Positions 1 through 8,913 of a stretch of 64,000 nt of DNA are shown here, piece after piece. This DNA is from Borrelia coriaceae. GTDB lineage: Bacteria > Spirochaetota > Spirochaetia > Borreliales > Borreliaceae. The position numbers and the translations under genes were made by a program. The stretch covers positions 62,001 through 126,000 of the forward strand of contig NZ_CP075076.1 in NCBI RefSeq assembly GCF_023035295.1. Reading direction: 5' to 3'. The first letter of the stretch is position 1. Every line of letters begins with the position of its first letter. Below the pieces are notes generated by a model. It was not told the origin of the DNA and made no database searches. It saw nothing but the letters and a program-made list of their open reading frames with translations.

Positions 1-732
1 CTCAAGCCTTTCCCTTAAATCAAGATCAAGTTTATCAACATTAATAAAAAGAACATTCTTATATCTTTCACTTCTAGCAATAAACAAAAAAGCATAAAAT
101 AAAGCCGATGATTTAACATCCAAACCTCTTAAATTTAAAAGCCAAGCTATTTCATCCAAAGAACTCACAACACAAAAATCAATTGATTTTTCCTCTAACT
201 TTGCATTAACTCTAGCAACTTTACCTGTTCTTTTATCGTTTTTTTGGGCATCACTCAATTCAAATATTCTATTATTCTCCAAATCAGGCCTACCTTGCCA
301 AATTTTAGAAACTAAATCTTCATATAAAATCTCAATATCTGTATGTCTGCAATTTTTAACTAAATCATTATAAAACCTTATACTAACATCCTCAGCATAA
401 ATTCCAAGCCTTAAGCCCTTAAGATTTGTATTTATATAACTAAAAATATCTGGATACTCCTTAACTCCAAGCTTCATTAAGCTAAACTCAGTTCCTTTAA
501 GTTCATCTGATGCCTGTAAAAAATATCTACCATCCGTGAAAAGCACTGACTCTGTTTCTGTAACAATTACTATCCCAGCACTTCCTGTAAATCCTGTAAT
601 AAATTCACGAATATTAAATCTAACATGAGAATATTCGCTCATATGCGGATCATAACTTGCTATTAAATATGCATCGATCTCGCTCTTCAGCATCAAATTT
701 CTCAAAGACAACATTTTCGTACTAGTATCCAT
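1..732 (-). CDS. X-Pro aminopeptidase-like (aminopeptidase P/creatinase family), N-terminal part
   Basis: This is the first 244 codons of a gene that leaves the window at its left edge; no stop is seen. The ATG at 732-730 follows an AAAGGAGC ribosome site. The protein begins MDTSTKMLSLRNLM and then shows the creatinase/prolidase N-domain pattern: IDAYLIASYDPHMSEY, FITGFTGSAG and LFTDGRYFLQA. In this family the N-domain precedes a pita-bread metallopeptidase domain that removes N-terminal residues ahead of proline; that catalytic half lies outside the window, so metal ligands cannot be checked. The promoter and leader are copied in mirror image in front of the HAD gene at 848. Likely a cytosolic enzyme in peptide salvage. 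Confidence 0.85.
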   Translation of the reverse strand, partial: MDTSTKMLSLRNLMLKSEIDAYLIASYDPHMSEYSHVRFNIREFITGFTGSAGIVIVTETESVLFTDGRYFLQASDELKGTEFSLMKLGVKEYPDIFSYINTNLKGLRLGIYAEDVSIRFYNDLVKNCRHTDIEILYEDLVSKIWQGRPDLENNRIFELSDAQKNDKRTGKVARVNAKLEEKSIDFCVVSSLDEIAWLLNLRGLDVKSSALFYAFLFIARSERYKNVLFINVDKLDLDLRERLE

Positions 733-742
733 ATAAGCAAGC

Positions 743-840
743 TCCTTTGATTTTACTGTTGAACTTCATTATAACAAATAATTCAATTTTAAAAAATTTC
801 TTTATTTGTTATAATGAAGTTCAACAGTAAAATCAAAGGA
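743..840. repeat. Perfect 39-bp inverted repeat between divergent genes
   Basis: Arm 743-781 is the exact reverse complement of arm 802-840, with a 20-nt spacer (782-801). I paired every position and found no mismatch. Each arm holds a TATAAT box near its inner end and an AAAGGA ribosome site at its outer end. The peptidase gene and the HAD gene therefore have the same -10 box, start region and leader. Identity stops just after the Shine-Dalgarno sites. Confidence 0.95.
768..815. promoter_or_regulatory. Back-to-back promoters for the peptidase and HAD genes
   Basis: The minus-strand -10 TATAAT lies at 773-768 and the plus-strand -10 TATAAT at 810-815. The two are exact mirror copies inside the inverted repeat. 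At 17-bp spacing the -35 regions are poor: TTTTTT on the minus strand (796-791) and TTTTAA on the plus strand (787-792), both in the spacer. The two promoters face outward and overlap in their -35 zone, so they may compete for polymerase. Confidence 0.6.
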
Positions 841-847
841 CAAAAGT

Positions 848-1738
848 ATGAAAAATATTAAGGCTGTTATTTCTGATCTTGATGGCACACTTTTGCTCTC
901 AAATAGCCAAATAGGAGCTTTTAGTGAACTTGTAATAAAAAAAATATCAAAAGAAAACAAAAAGTTTATTATTGCAACAGGCAGAAGTAAAAATGAAATA
1001 ATCCCTCTTATAAAAAACCTAAACTCACATATCTCATTTTTCATAACATTAAACGGAGCAAGAGTCTACAATAACCAATGGCAATTAATAAACAGTTATG
1101 ATTTGTCCGCTGAAATTGTGAATGAGATTTTAGTGCTCAGAGATACCAAATACAAAGATATACCTCATTTTTTACAAAAATCCGAAGATATAGATGAAAG
1201 GCTTTATGCTGATAACATCACTAAAAACGCTATCGACAATATATTTAAAAAACACGAATTGTTAAAAAAACACAAATACATAAAACATGAACTACAAGAT
1301 ATAAACATACAATACCATGAAATCAATAACTTTAAAGAAATTAAAAATTTTAACAATATAGCAAAAATTTTACTATTGCATGATGAAGAATCACAACTAA
1401 TAAAATATGAAGCAATCATTTTAGAAAAATACAGAAAAAAAATAAATGCTTATTTATCAACACCACACTCACTTGAAATTGTTAACAGCAAAGTTTCAAA
1501 AGGGAGTGCATTACAAGATGTTCTTAGAAGAATTAATATTAATTTAAATGAAGCAATTGCATTCGGAGACGGATTTAATGATGTTGACATGTTAGAAAAT
1601 GTAAATAAAGGATTATTAATGGGCAATGCAAACTACAGGCTAAAAAAGATGTTATCATATTTAGAAATAATAGGGACTAATGATGAGGAAGCTGTTGCGC
1701 ACTACATTAATGACAACATATTAGAAGACCCTGCATAG
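848..1738 (+). CDS. Cof-type HAD-superfamily phosphatase
   Basis: A cytosolic phosphatase of the haloacid dehalogenase superfamily, Cof/type IIB subfamily, acting on small phosphorylated metabolites that cannot be named from sequence. Motif I is DLDGT at residues 10-14 (Asp10 nucleophile, Asp12 acid/base). Motif II is the Thr in IIATGRS near residue 44, the SKGSAL lysine region follows near 218, and motif IV is GDGFND near 239-244. The 296-residue length is normal for the subfamily. Start ATG848 lies seven bases after AAAGGA, which is the outer end of the inverted repeat. It begins a plus-strand run of closely packed genes. Confidence 0.88.
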   Translation: MKNIKAVISDLDGTLLLSNSQIGAFSELVIKKISKENKKFIIATGRSKNEIIPLIKNLNSHISFFITLNGARVYNNQWQLINSYDLSAEIVNEILVLRDTKYKDIPHFLQKSEDIDERLYADNITKNAIDNIFKKHELLKKHKYIKHELQDINIQYHEINNFKEIKNFNNIAKILLLHDEESQLIKYEAIILEKYRKKINAYLSTPHSLEIVNSKVSKGSALQDVLRRININLNEAIAFGDGFNDVDMLENVNKGLLMGNANYRLKKMLSYLEIIGTNDEEAVAHYINDNILEDPA

Positions 1739-1751
1739 CACAGGACACAAT

Positions 1752-2990
1752 ATGGCAATAGACTTAATAAAATATGCAGAACTTGTTATCTTAAAAGGAA
1801 TCAATCTACAAAAAAATCAATGTGTACTAATTACAGGCGCAATTGAAAATTATGAATTCATAAAGATTCTAGCACAAAAAGCTTACGAGAATGGAGCAAA
1901 ATATGTAGAATTAAACATCGAAGACACTGATATCTTAAAAGCTAGATTAAACTCATCACCAGAAGAGCTCTTAAAGTTTATTCCAGATTTTAAGCGTAAA
2001 TTTTTTGAAGAAATGGTAAATGAAAAATGGGCAAAAATAAGAATTGATAACACAGAAAATTTAGACGCACTAAAAGATAACGACAGTAAAAAAATATCAA
2101 ACTATTTCAAAGCACTAAGTATAGCATCAAAAAAAGTTTCAAGCGCAATAATGAATAACGAATTACCATGGTGCATAATTTGTGCGCCAGGACCAAAATG
2201 GGCTGCAAAAGTGCTAAATAAACCTGAAAGTAAAGAAACATTAGAAGAATTTTCTAAAATTCAAAAAAAAATTATGTTACTCAACTCAGAGAATCCAATA
2301 AAAGCTTGGGAAATACATGGAAAAAAACTTCATAAAAGATGTGAAATTCTAAATAAACTCAAATTAGAAAAAATAATCTTTAAAAATCAAAAAACAAACC
2401 TAGAAATATACCTTTTAGAAAATTCTATTTGGACAGGAGGAAGTGAAAAGGTACGAGAAACCAATATTGAATTTAACGCTAATATGCCTACTGAAGAAGT
2501 TTTTACAACTCCAAACTACAAAAAAACAAATGGTATTATGTATACTACCCGCCCAGTCACGATACTTGGGAACCTAATAACTGGAATATGGCTAGAATTC
2601 AAAAATGGAAAAGTAATTAACTTTGGATGCGATGATGAACAATCAAAAAAAATATTAAAAAGACACATAGAAACTGATGTGCAAGCACAATATGTGGGAG
2701 AAGTTGCACTAGTAGATAGTAACTCCCCAATATATCAAAGTAAGCTTACATTCTACAGCATACTATACGATGAAAATGCAAGCTGCCACATTGCACTAGG
2801 CAATGCCTATACCTCTTGTTTAAGCAATGGACAAGAATTAAAGACTGAAGCTGAAAAATTAAATTATGGCTGTAATGTTTCTTTAATTCATACAGATTTT
2901 ATGATCGGAAGCGATGACATAAACGTTATCGGCATTGACAAATCAGGCAAAGAACATACAATAATACAAAATGGACAATTCGTAACATAA
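1752..2990 (+). CDS. M29-family metalloaminopeptidase
   Basis: A 412-residue aminopeptidase of the M29 (thermophilic aminopeptidase T/PepS/AmpS) family. It is expected to be a cytosolic dimer with two divalent metals, releasing N-terminal residues from peptides. The C-terminal catalytic half shows the family pattern in order: MPTEEVFTTP (Glu metal ligand), VGEVALVD (Glu), DENASCHIALG (His), IHTDFMIG (His, Asp). An AGGA ribosome site precedes the ATG by about seven bases, and the gap after the HAD gene is 13 bp, so the two are probably co-transcribed. Borrelia is a heavy peptide importer, so a second exopeptidase near the X-Pro enzyme makes sense for amino-acid supply. Confidence 0.9.
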   Translation: MAIDLIKYAELVILKGINLQKNQCVLITGAIENYEFIKILAQKAYENGAKYVELNIEDTDILKARLNSSPEELLKFIPDFKRKFFEEMVNEKWAKIRIDNTENLDALKDNDSKKISNYFKALSIASKKVSSAIMNNELPWCIICAPGPKWAAKVLNKPESKETLEEFSKIQKKIMLLNSENPIKAWEIHGKKLHKRCEILNKLKLEKIIFKNQKTNLEIYLLENSIWTGGSEKVRETNIEFNANMPTEEVFTTPNYKKTNGIMYTTRPVTILGNLITGIWLEFKNGKVINFGCDDEQSKKILKRHIETDVQAQYVGEVALVDSNSPIYQSKLTFYSILYDENASCHIALGNAYTSCLSNGQELKTEAEKLNYGCNVSLIHTDFMIGSDDINVIGIDKSGKEHTIIQNGQFVT

Positions 2991-3007
2991 AACGAGGTAA
3001 TCAAATC

Positions 3008-3475
3008 ATGATAAAAGAGTTATTCACAAATAAGCTTTTCTTATCTTGTTTCACTTCAGGAATTATTGCACAAATGATTAAATACGTTATCCAAGCAATG
3101 AAAACAAGAAAACTTAAACTAAATCCAAAATACCTCTTAAAAAGCATCTTCTTAGAAACAGGAGGAATGCCTAGTAGCCACTCTTCAACAGTAACAGCTC
3201 TTGCAACATCAATACTACTAACAGAAGGAATAAATACTAACTTTATAATTGCTTTGGCCTTCGCCTTAATAACAATAAGAGATTCATTCGGTGTTAGATA
3301 CATGGCAGGAGTCCAAGCAGAATATCTAAACGCTTTGTCAGAACAACTAAAAATGAAAATCGAAATTGAACCTTTAAAAATCAAAGTAGTTAAAGGACAC
3401 AAAAAAAAAGAAGTATTTACAGGAATACTTATTGGAATAATCTCTGCATGGGCAATATGTAACCAAATAACATAA
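3008..3475 (+). CDS. DUF212 / divergent PAP2-like membrane protein (YuiD type)
   Basis: A 155-residue integral membrane protein. It carries the DUF212 signature GGMPSSHSSTVTAL near residues 52-65, a relic of the PAP2 phosphatase motif SxxxxH, followed by IRDSFGVRYMAGVQAE. Hydrophobic segments lie at about 9-30, 60-95 and 133-152. The family occurs in bacteria and plants; its biochemical activity has not been settled as far as I know, though the PSSH core suggests binding of a phosphate-bearing lipid. Its start is 17 bp after the M29 gene, with AACGAGGTAATCAA ahead of the ATG. Confidence 0.8.
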   Translation: MIKELFTNKLFLSCFTSGIIAQMIKYVIQAMKTRKLKLNPKYLLKSIFLETGGMPSSHSSTVTALATSILLTEGINTNFIIALAFALITIRDSFGVRYMAGVQAEYLNALSEQLKMKIEIEPLKIKVVKGHKKKEVFTGILIGIISAWAICNQIT

Positions 3476-3497
3476 ATAACAAATTATAAAGGAAAAA

Positions 3498-4967
3498 ATG
3501 AAGCTACTAAAGTTTTTACATATACAGACAATATTATTGCTAATATCTTGCAACATGGCAAAATTTGGAGATTATAAACCAATATACTTTAAAAAAGAGA
3601 AAGATTTAAAAAGCGCAAATGACTACATAAACTCATTAGGATATAAAACAATATCTGAATACACAACAAAAGTAAATATATTGGACTTTCCCAATTTCAA
3701 AGAAATAACAATAAATAAAATAACCCATCTTAACGACTATGATCTTAGAAAAGATCTATTTTTAAAAAAATTGTCCAACCTCTTTAATATAGAAAATAAA
3801 AAAATACTCTACGTTGAATCAGCATTCACCAATAGCGATTTTAAAAAATTAAAGCAAAATCAAAACCTTGAAGCAGAAATGCACTCATTACACTATAAAA
3901 CTAAAATTAAATATTTTTCAAGCATGACATTCATAGCAATCATAATACTTTTATTACTCTTAAACATCAAATATGCACCCTTCATAATCCTTTTTTTAAT
4001 AAGTTCATGTACCATATTCATATTCAATGATGAGACACTCTATTTCTATCCTTTGACTATATTATCTTACCTACTATTTACATTAATTGATCATTTCAAT
4101 AAAAATTATAATAAAATGTATCTAAAAGATATTAGTTTTGCAGTATTAATTAATAAGATTAAGATTCCAATATTTCTATTTTTATTCATAGTATTATACT
4201 TTATTATAATCATTAACTTTTTAACCACCAATCTCGAATCACCTCTTATTATTTTTGTATCAATATCAACACTTTGTATTTTTTTAATATTCACTTGGAT
4301 AAAAACTGAAAGCAACTTCCAACATACATTTCTATCCTTAATTGAAATAAAAGAACAAAAACGAGAAACAAAAACTCTAAAATTTAAGATCTTCATACAT
4401 ATCATGCTGTTTATAACCTCATTAATGCCATTTTTTTATGCACAAAATATACTCAATTCCTATAAAAATTTTAATTATCTTTACAGCAAAAAATTGAACT
4501 ATTTTGACTATTTAAATCCCAATAACATCTACTTAATGGTGGGACACAATGAAGAAATTCCAAACATTGTAGGTTACATGTATCACATATTTTACCAAAA
4601 TGAACTTAAATATAAAATCACATCCGAATATGGCAAAGTAAACACAAATGTCCAAGAGGACTATTTTGAAATAGAAAACAACAAAATAACTATCAATCCA
4701 AAAACCGTATACAAAGTAAACAAAGAATTTATATCTAAAAACCTTAATAAAGAACTCTCAAGATTATTCTTATCAAATGGAAATCCAATATTAATATATA
4801 AAGAAACACCCGCTAATATTAAAATCAATAAAGATAATTTTACAATTTTATTTGCCCTTTCATTACCATTTTTTTTATTGCTATTTCTATTTAAAGCAAT
4901 AAGGTTTACAATTCTTTTAAATATGAGTGAAAAAAACTATAGAAAATATATTAGAGGAAATATCTAA
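3498..4967 (+). CDS. Unknown polytopic membrane protein with lipoprotein-like N-terminus
   Basis: I do not recognise this 489-residue protein. It begins MKLLKFLHIQTILLLISCNM, a lipoprotein-type signal with LISC as a possible lipobox (Cys18). A hydrophilic domain of about 120 residues follows, then several hydrophobic helices (about 140-275), a second short block near 300-315, a soluble region (about 325-450) and a last helix near 455-475. A lipidated N-terminus on a multi-span protein is unusual. The stop overlaps the next gene's ATG by one base (TAATG), so it is translationally linked to the Rnf-like fusion at 4967. An accessory role in that complex is inference only. Confidence 0.7.
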   Translation: MKLLKFLHIQTILLLISCNMAKFGDYKPIYFKKEKDLKSANDYINSLGYKTISEYTTKVNILDFPNFKEITINKITHLNDYDLRKDLFLKKLSNLFNIENKKILYVESAFTNSDFKKLKQNQNLEAEMHSLHYKTKIKYFSSMTFIAIIILLLLLNIKYAPFIILFLISSCTIFIFNDETLYFYPLTILSYLLFTLIDHFNKNYNKMYLKDISFAVLINKIKIPIFLFLFIVLYFIIIINFLTTNLESPLIIFVSISTLCIFLIFTWIKTESNFQHTFLSLIEIKEQKRETKTLKFKIFIHIMLFITSLMPFFYAQNILNSYKNFNYLYSKKLNYFDYLNPNNIYLMVGHNEEIPNIVGYMYHIFYQNELKYKITSEYGKVNTNVQEDYFEIENNKITINPKTVYKVNKEFISKNLNKELSRLFLSNGNPILIYKETPANIKINKDNFTILFALSLPFFLLLFLFKAIRFTILLNMSEKNYRKYIRGNI

Positions 4968-7270
4968 TGTCTAATTCAAAAACGATAAAGACAAAAAATC
5001 AGTATAAAGTAAATATAGATGAAATTCAAATACCTGAATGTGTTTTAATCCCACTAGAAACAGAAAATTCAAAGCCCACAATATACATCATTGAAAATCA
5101 AAAAATCTCAGAAGAGCAAATATTGTCAAAAGATAAAAATGTAGAGCTATACACATATGCCCCAATATCTGGAACAATAGAAAAAATATATACCGCTAAT
5201 CTTCCAAATGAACAGCAATTAAAATCAGCATTAATAAGATTCCATGGAAGAATCAAAAACGACCAAAAACCAGCTGTTGAGGAAGAATCAAGAGAAAAAA
5301 CACTAGAAAAGTTGATTCGATTAGGAATCCCATGGTTTAATGAACATTCATTATTTCAATACGTAAGTAAATGCAACAAAATAGACAAAATGCTTTTATT
5401 AATAAATGGAAAAGATCCATTTACAAATATCTCAGAAATATTGATAAAAGAAAAATTAAATGAAATCATATATGGCTTTGAAACAATCGATAAAATATTC
5501 AAATTTAAAGAAATACTAATACTACTTAGTAATCATCATTTAAAAAAAGAACTTGAAAGTTTAAATACTTTTCAAAACAAAAGATTAACAATCAAATTAA
5601 TTCCCAATACTCCATATCCATATTCAAATCACGCAATAATAATGCATTTTTTATACAATGAAGAAGGCACAAAAAATAATATAAACCCAAATAAAAATAT
5701 ACTCCTAGCTAATATTGAGGACCTTTATAATGTATATAACACGCTTAAAACAAACTCACCTTATAAAGAAAAATTTATAACCATCAATGGCAATAAAAAA
5801 ATACAAAGTCAAATAATCAAAGTCAAAATTGGAACATCTGTCCAACAAATAATAAATCAAGATATTGACACAAAAAAATATGATATATTCCTAAACAATC
5901 CAGTAAATAAGACAAAAATAAACAACCTAAATATACCTATAACAAGAGATATATACAGTATTACAATATTAAAAAAAGAATCAATATTTAGTAAAATAAA
6001 ACTCTTCAAAAAATCTAGTTTTTCACCACTATATATGGAAGAGATTATTCTCTCAAAGCTCAAGAACAAAAATAAACTTGCTAATAACCCATTAAAATAT
6101 CTACAATATACTGAAACTGAAATAGAAGATGAAATAAATAAAGTTAAAAAAGAAATAAAAGAAAAAATTTTAAATCTAAGCCTTCATAATGAACCAATAT
6201 ACACTGAAAATAATTTAAAAGATATTTATTTAACTATGATCTTAGCCTTAACACCTAGTTTAATATTTTCTTTTACAAACAACACAAAATTTTTAATTGA
6301 TACTGCAATATTAACAATTATAAGCTTGTGCTCATACCTTCCAATAATGCCAAAATCTCAATATAAATATCTCTCTTTTTTCGTATATACTCCTTTAATT
6401 ATCAGTATAATATTACCCTTAAACTTATCTATCATGCTCAAAATAACGGCGCTACTTTTTACATTTTTAATATTTTTTTATTTCTCAAAGCTTTCCAAAT
6501 TTTTTGTAAATCCCATATTAATTTCATTTGTATTTTTAATATTAAATTTTCCATTAAACTTTAAACAAGCATATTCCAAAGAACTTGCAAGACAAAAAGA
6601 TATAATTCCTACTTGGAATAAAATAATGAATCAAAATTCAGATATTCAAAATTTAGAAAGCTTAAAAGACTTTAAAAGACATGAAAACAAATATATTGAC
6701 ATGATTGAAAAATTTATCAATGACAAAATATTGTCCCATCTCAATATAATGATACCAAGATTTCACATTGAAAACCTGCTTGGGTTACAAAACGAAAAAT
6801 ACTTATCCCCCATTCTAATTTACATTGGTTTTTCATTTATACTTGGCAAATTTATTATAAATACATTAATACCGATATCTTTTTATATAAGTCTACTACT
6901 AATTGCTTATATACTAAAAATCCTTGGTCTTTACAGCTATATAAGTTTTGATATATTAAGTTTAATAATATCACCAATTCCAATGATCTTAATATTTACA
7001 ATGGGCACAGAACTGCAAATAGTTCCCCCCTTTAAGTTTGAACAAATGCTATATGGCTTTACATTATCTGTAGCATATTTTACAACATTAAGCTACATTC
7101 CACTTGAAACTTTATCAGCTGTAATATCCATTTTCATACTACAGGTAAGTTCAATATTAATAAAAAGATATAGTTTAACATTTCAGATTAAAAAAATAAT
7201 GCATCATTTAAAAACTAATAAAGCAATAGAATACAAAAATGAAAATGGAGAAGAAATTATAAAATTATGA
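4967..7270 (+). CDS. Degenerate RnfC-RnfD fusion protein, redox motifs lost
   Basis: A 767-residue fusion. Residues about 15-335 align by eye along the RnfC core: VLIPLE near 26, APISGTI at 65-71 (RnfC APxSGTV), a SREK-EK-IRLG helix, IIYGFETIDKI (RnfC VVEGIRIL), LIPNTPYPYS (RnfC VIPTKYPSG), ITINGNKKI (RnfC VTLTGEAI) and KIGTSVQQII (RnfC RLGTPVxxLL). Residues about 412-750 are membrane helices resembling RnfD, with ILALTPSLIF and FVNPILISF. In RnfC the GLGGAGFPT flavin/NADH loop and two 4Fe-4S CxxCxxC sets are essential. Here the loop reads RLGIPWFNE, and the whole protein has three scattered cysteines (25, 136, 455) with no cluster. I see no RnfD flavin-Thr motif. Rnf ancestry is strong; present function is unknown. 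Confidence 0.8.
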   Translation: MSNSKTIKTKNQYKVNIDEIQIPECVLIPLETENSKPTIYIIENQKISEEQILSKDKNVELYTYAPISGTIEKIYTANLPNEQQLKSALIRFHGRIKNDQKPAVEEESREKTLEKLIRLGIPWFNEHSLFQYVSKCNKIDKMLLLINGKDPFTNISEILIKEKLNEIIYGFETIDKIFKFKEILILLSNHHLKKELESLNTFQNKRLTIKLIPNTPYPYSNHAIIMHFLYNEEGTKNNINPNKNILLANIEDLYNVYNTLKTNSPYKEKFITINGNKKIQSQIIKVKIGTSVQQIINQDIDTKKYDIFLNNPVNKTKINNLNIPITRDIYSITILKKESIFSKIKLFKKSSFSPLYMEEIILSKLKNKNKLANNPLKYLQYTETEIEDEINKVKKEIKEKILNLSLHNEPIYTENNLKDIYLTMILALTPSLIFSFTNNTKFLIDTAILTIISLCSYLPIMPKSQYKYLSFFVYTPLIISIILPLNLSIMLKITALLFTFLIFFYFSKLSKFFVNPILISFVFLILNFPLNFKQAYSKELARQKDIIPTWNKIMNQNSDIQNLESLKDFKRHENKYIDMIEKFINDKILSHLNIMIPRFHIENLLGLQNEKYLSPILIYIGFSFILGKFIINTLIPISFYISLLLIAYILKILGLYSYISFDILSLIISPIPMILIFTMGTELQIVPPFKFEQMLYGFTLSVAYFTTLSYIPLETLSAVISIFILQVSSILIKRYSLTFQIKKIMHHLKTNKAIEYKNENGEEIIKL

Positions 7271-7836
7271 ACAATAATCTAGTAACCTATTTAATAATAA
7301 ATAACCTATTACTAATACACTTTATAGGAATTGAAGATATAAAAGTAAAAAATAATAAGACATTGTCAAAAAAGTATTTAATTATCATAATAACTGCTCT
7401 ATTTACTTATTCAAGTCTTTTCCATATTTATAAATTATTATCAGAATATAACTTATTACTTATAATACCAATGATATATATAATATTAATATATACACTA
7501 ACGATCATACTAAAAACATTAAATAATATCTTAATTGCTTACAACAACAAATCAAAATATTCAAACGATTTTGTACTATCCAATAGTAGCTTTACTGCAA
7601 TAATATTTTTTTCTCTAGATAAAAATCATAACTTTCTAGAAGGCATTACAACGCTTATTCTATCTTCACTTAGTATCTTAATATCCCTCATATTAATAAA
7701 ATTAATCAAGAAAAACTTTGAAACAAAACTAACATCAAAAATCTTAGTCAATGAAACAATGGATTTTTTTATAATGTTCATTTTATCTTTAATTCCAAAT
7801 ATAATTATACTAATAAATAATATCGAGGGTTCATAA
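7267..7836 (+). CDS. RnfA/RnfE-like membrane protein lacking the conserved cysteines
   Basis: A 189-residue protein of about six hydrophobic helices. It starts like RnfA: an NN-x-LL-xx-FIGI stretch matches RnfA VNNFVLVKFLG, and later SNSSFTAI followed by NHNFLEG and a helix ending LIKKNFE matches RnfA TNCAVLG, NFLxxxLYG and IRERL. RnfA uses one cysteine in each of these half-motifs (FLGxCPF and TNCAV) to hold an iron-sulfur cluster at the membrane centre. Here they are replaced by Glu/Asp and Ser, and the protein contains no cysteine at all. It overlaps the fusion gene by 4 bp and shares a base with the prfB start, so it is tightly coupled in the same transcript. No RnfB, G or second A/E gene is nearby. 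Confidence 0.72.
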   Translation: MNNNLVTYLIINNLLLIHFIGIEDIKVKNNKTLSKKYLIIIITALFTYSSLFHIYKLLSEYNLLLIIPMIYIILIYTLTIILKTLNNILIAYNNKSKYSNDFVLSNSSFTAIIFFSLDKNHNFLEGITTLILSSLSILISLILIKLIKKNFETKLTSKILVNETMDFFIMFILSLIPNIIILINNIEGS

Positions 7837-8913
7837 TGAGAGAAAAAATAAACGAACTTTTAGAACAAATTGAAAATGTCTGGAGGAAGCTTTGACAGTG
7901 ATAAAATCAAAGCTCAACTTAAAGAATACGAAAAACAAATAAATGACAACAATTTCTGGAATGATAATAAAAAAGCACAAGAGATTCTTCAAAATCACAA
8001 TATTTTAAAAGACAAAATTGAACCTTGGGAAAACTTGATATCCAAACTACAAGACTTAAGAGAACTATACGAAATTGCAGAAAGCGAAAAAGACATAGCA
8101 TTAATCGACAACGATATTAATAAACTAAAAGAACAGTATAAACATCTCTTAACATTATCTTATTTTAAAGAAGATATTGATATATACAGTGCATTTTTGA
8201 CAATACACTCAGGAGCAGGTGGAACAGAAGCTTGTGATTGGGTTAACATGTTATACAGAATATATCTAAGATACTCTGAGAGACGTGGATACAAAACAGA
8301 ACTTATAGACTTACTTGAAGCTGAAGGTGGCATTAAATCTGTGACAATTGAAATAAAAGGAGAATATGCTTATGGACTTTTAAAAAGTGAAATAGGAATA
8401 CATCGTCTTGTAAGAATCTCTCCTTTTGACGCTGCAAAAAAAAGACATACATCTTTTGCATCTGTTTTTATTGATCCTGTAATTGATGATAAAATTGAAA
8501 TCATAATTAAACCAGAAGATATTAGAATTGACACATATAGAGCATCAGGAGCAGGTGGACAACATGTTAATAAAACATCATCAGCTGTCAGAATTACTCA
8601 CCTTCAGACGGGCATAGTAACTCAATCTCAAACCGACAGAAGCCAACATAGAAATAAAGAATTAGCAATGAAAGTATTAAAATCAAAACTTTATAAATAC
8701 TACAAAGCACTAGAGCAACAAAAAAATAAATCTAAACAAGAGGAGAAAAAAGATATATCTTGGGGCAATCAAATAAGATCTTATATCTTCCAACCTTATA
8801 CTTTAGTAAAAGATCACAGAACAAAATTTGAAAATCCAAATATTATCTCTGTTATGGATGGGAACATCGATAACTTCATAGAAGAATATCTCAAATGGAA
8901 AAATTTAAGTTAA
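7836..8913 (+). CDS. prfB: Peptide chain release factor 2 (programmed +1 frameshift)
   Basis: RF2 reads UGA and UAA stops and triggers peptide release. Translation starts at ATG7836, runs 19 codons to CTT (7890-7892), meets an in-frame TGA (7893-7895) and continues in the +1 frame from GAC7894, giving about 358 residues. The second frame contains the stop-codon-reading tripeptide SPF (about 195-197) in VRISPFDAA and the catalytic GGQ (about 240-242) in SGAGGQHVNKTSSAVR. The first zero-frame peptide, MREKINELLEQIENVWRKL, matches RF2 N-termini, which shows the shift is genuine and not damage. The start shares an A with the preceding stop, and the 3' end overlaps the next gene by 19 bp. Confidence 0.95.
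7881..7896 (+). other. prfB programmed +1 frameshift site
   Basis: The sequence TGGAGGAAGCTTTGAC holds an internal Shine-Dalgarno-like GGAGG, a three-base spacer, the slippery codon CTT and the stop TGA followed by C. This is the same layout as the E. coli prfB site. RF2 shortage pauses the ribosome on the poorly terminating UGA-C and favours slippage to TTT, so RF2 controls its own level. Confidence 0.95.

Noticed and set aside
7836..7895. In-frame TGA in prfB read as a pseudogene
   Set aside because: The SD-like GGAGG, 3-nt spacer and CTTTGAC make the standard RF2 frameshift site, and both frames are well conserved in motif.
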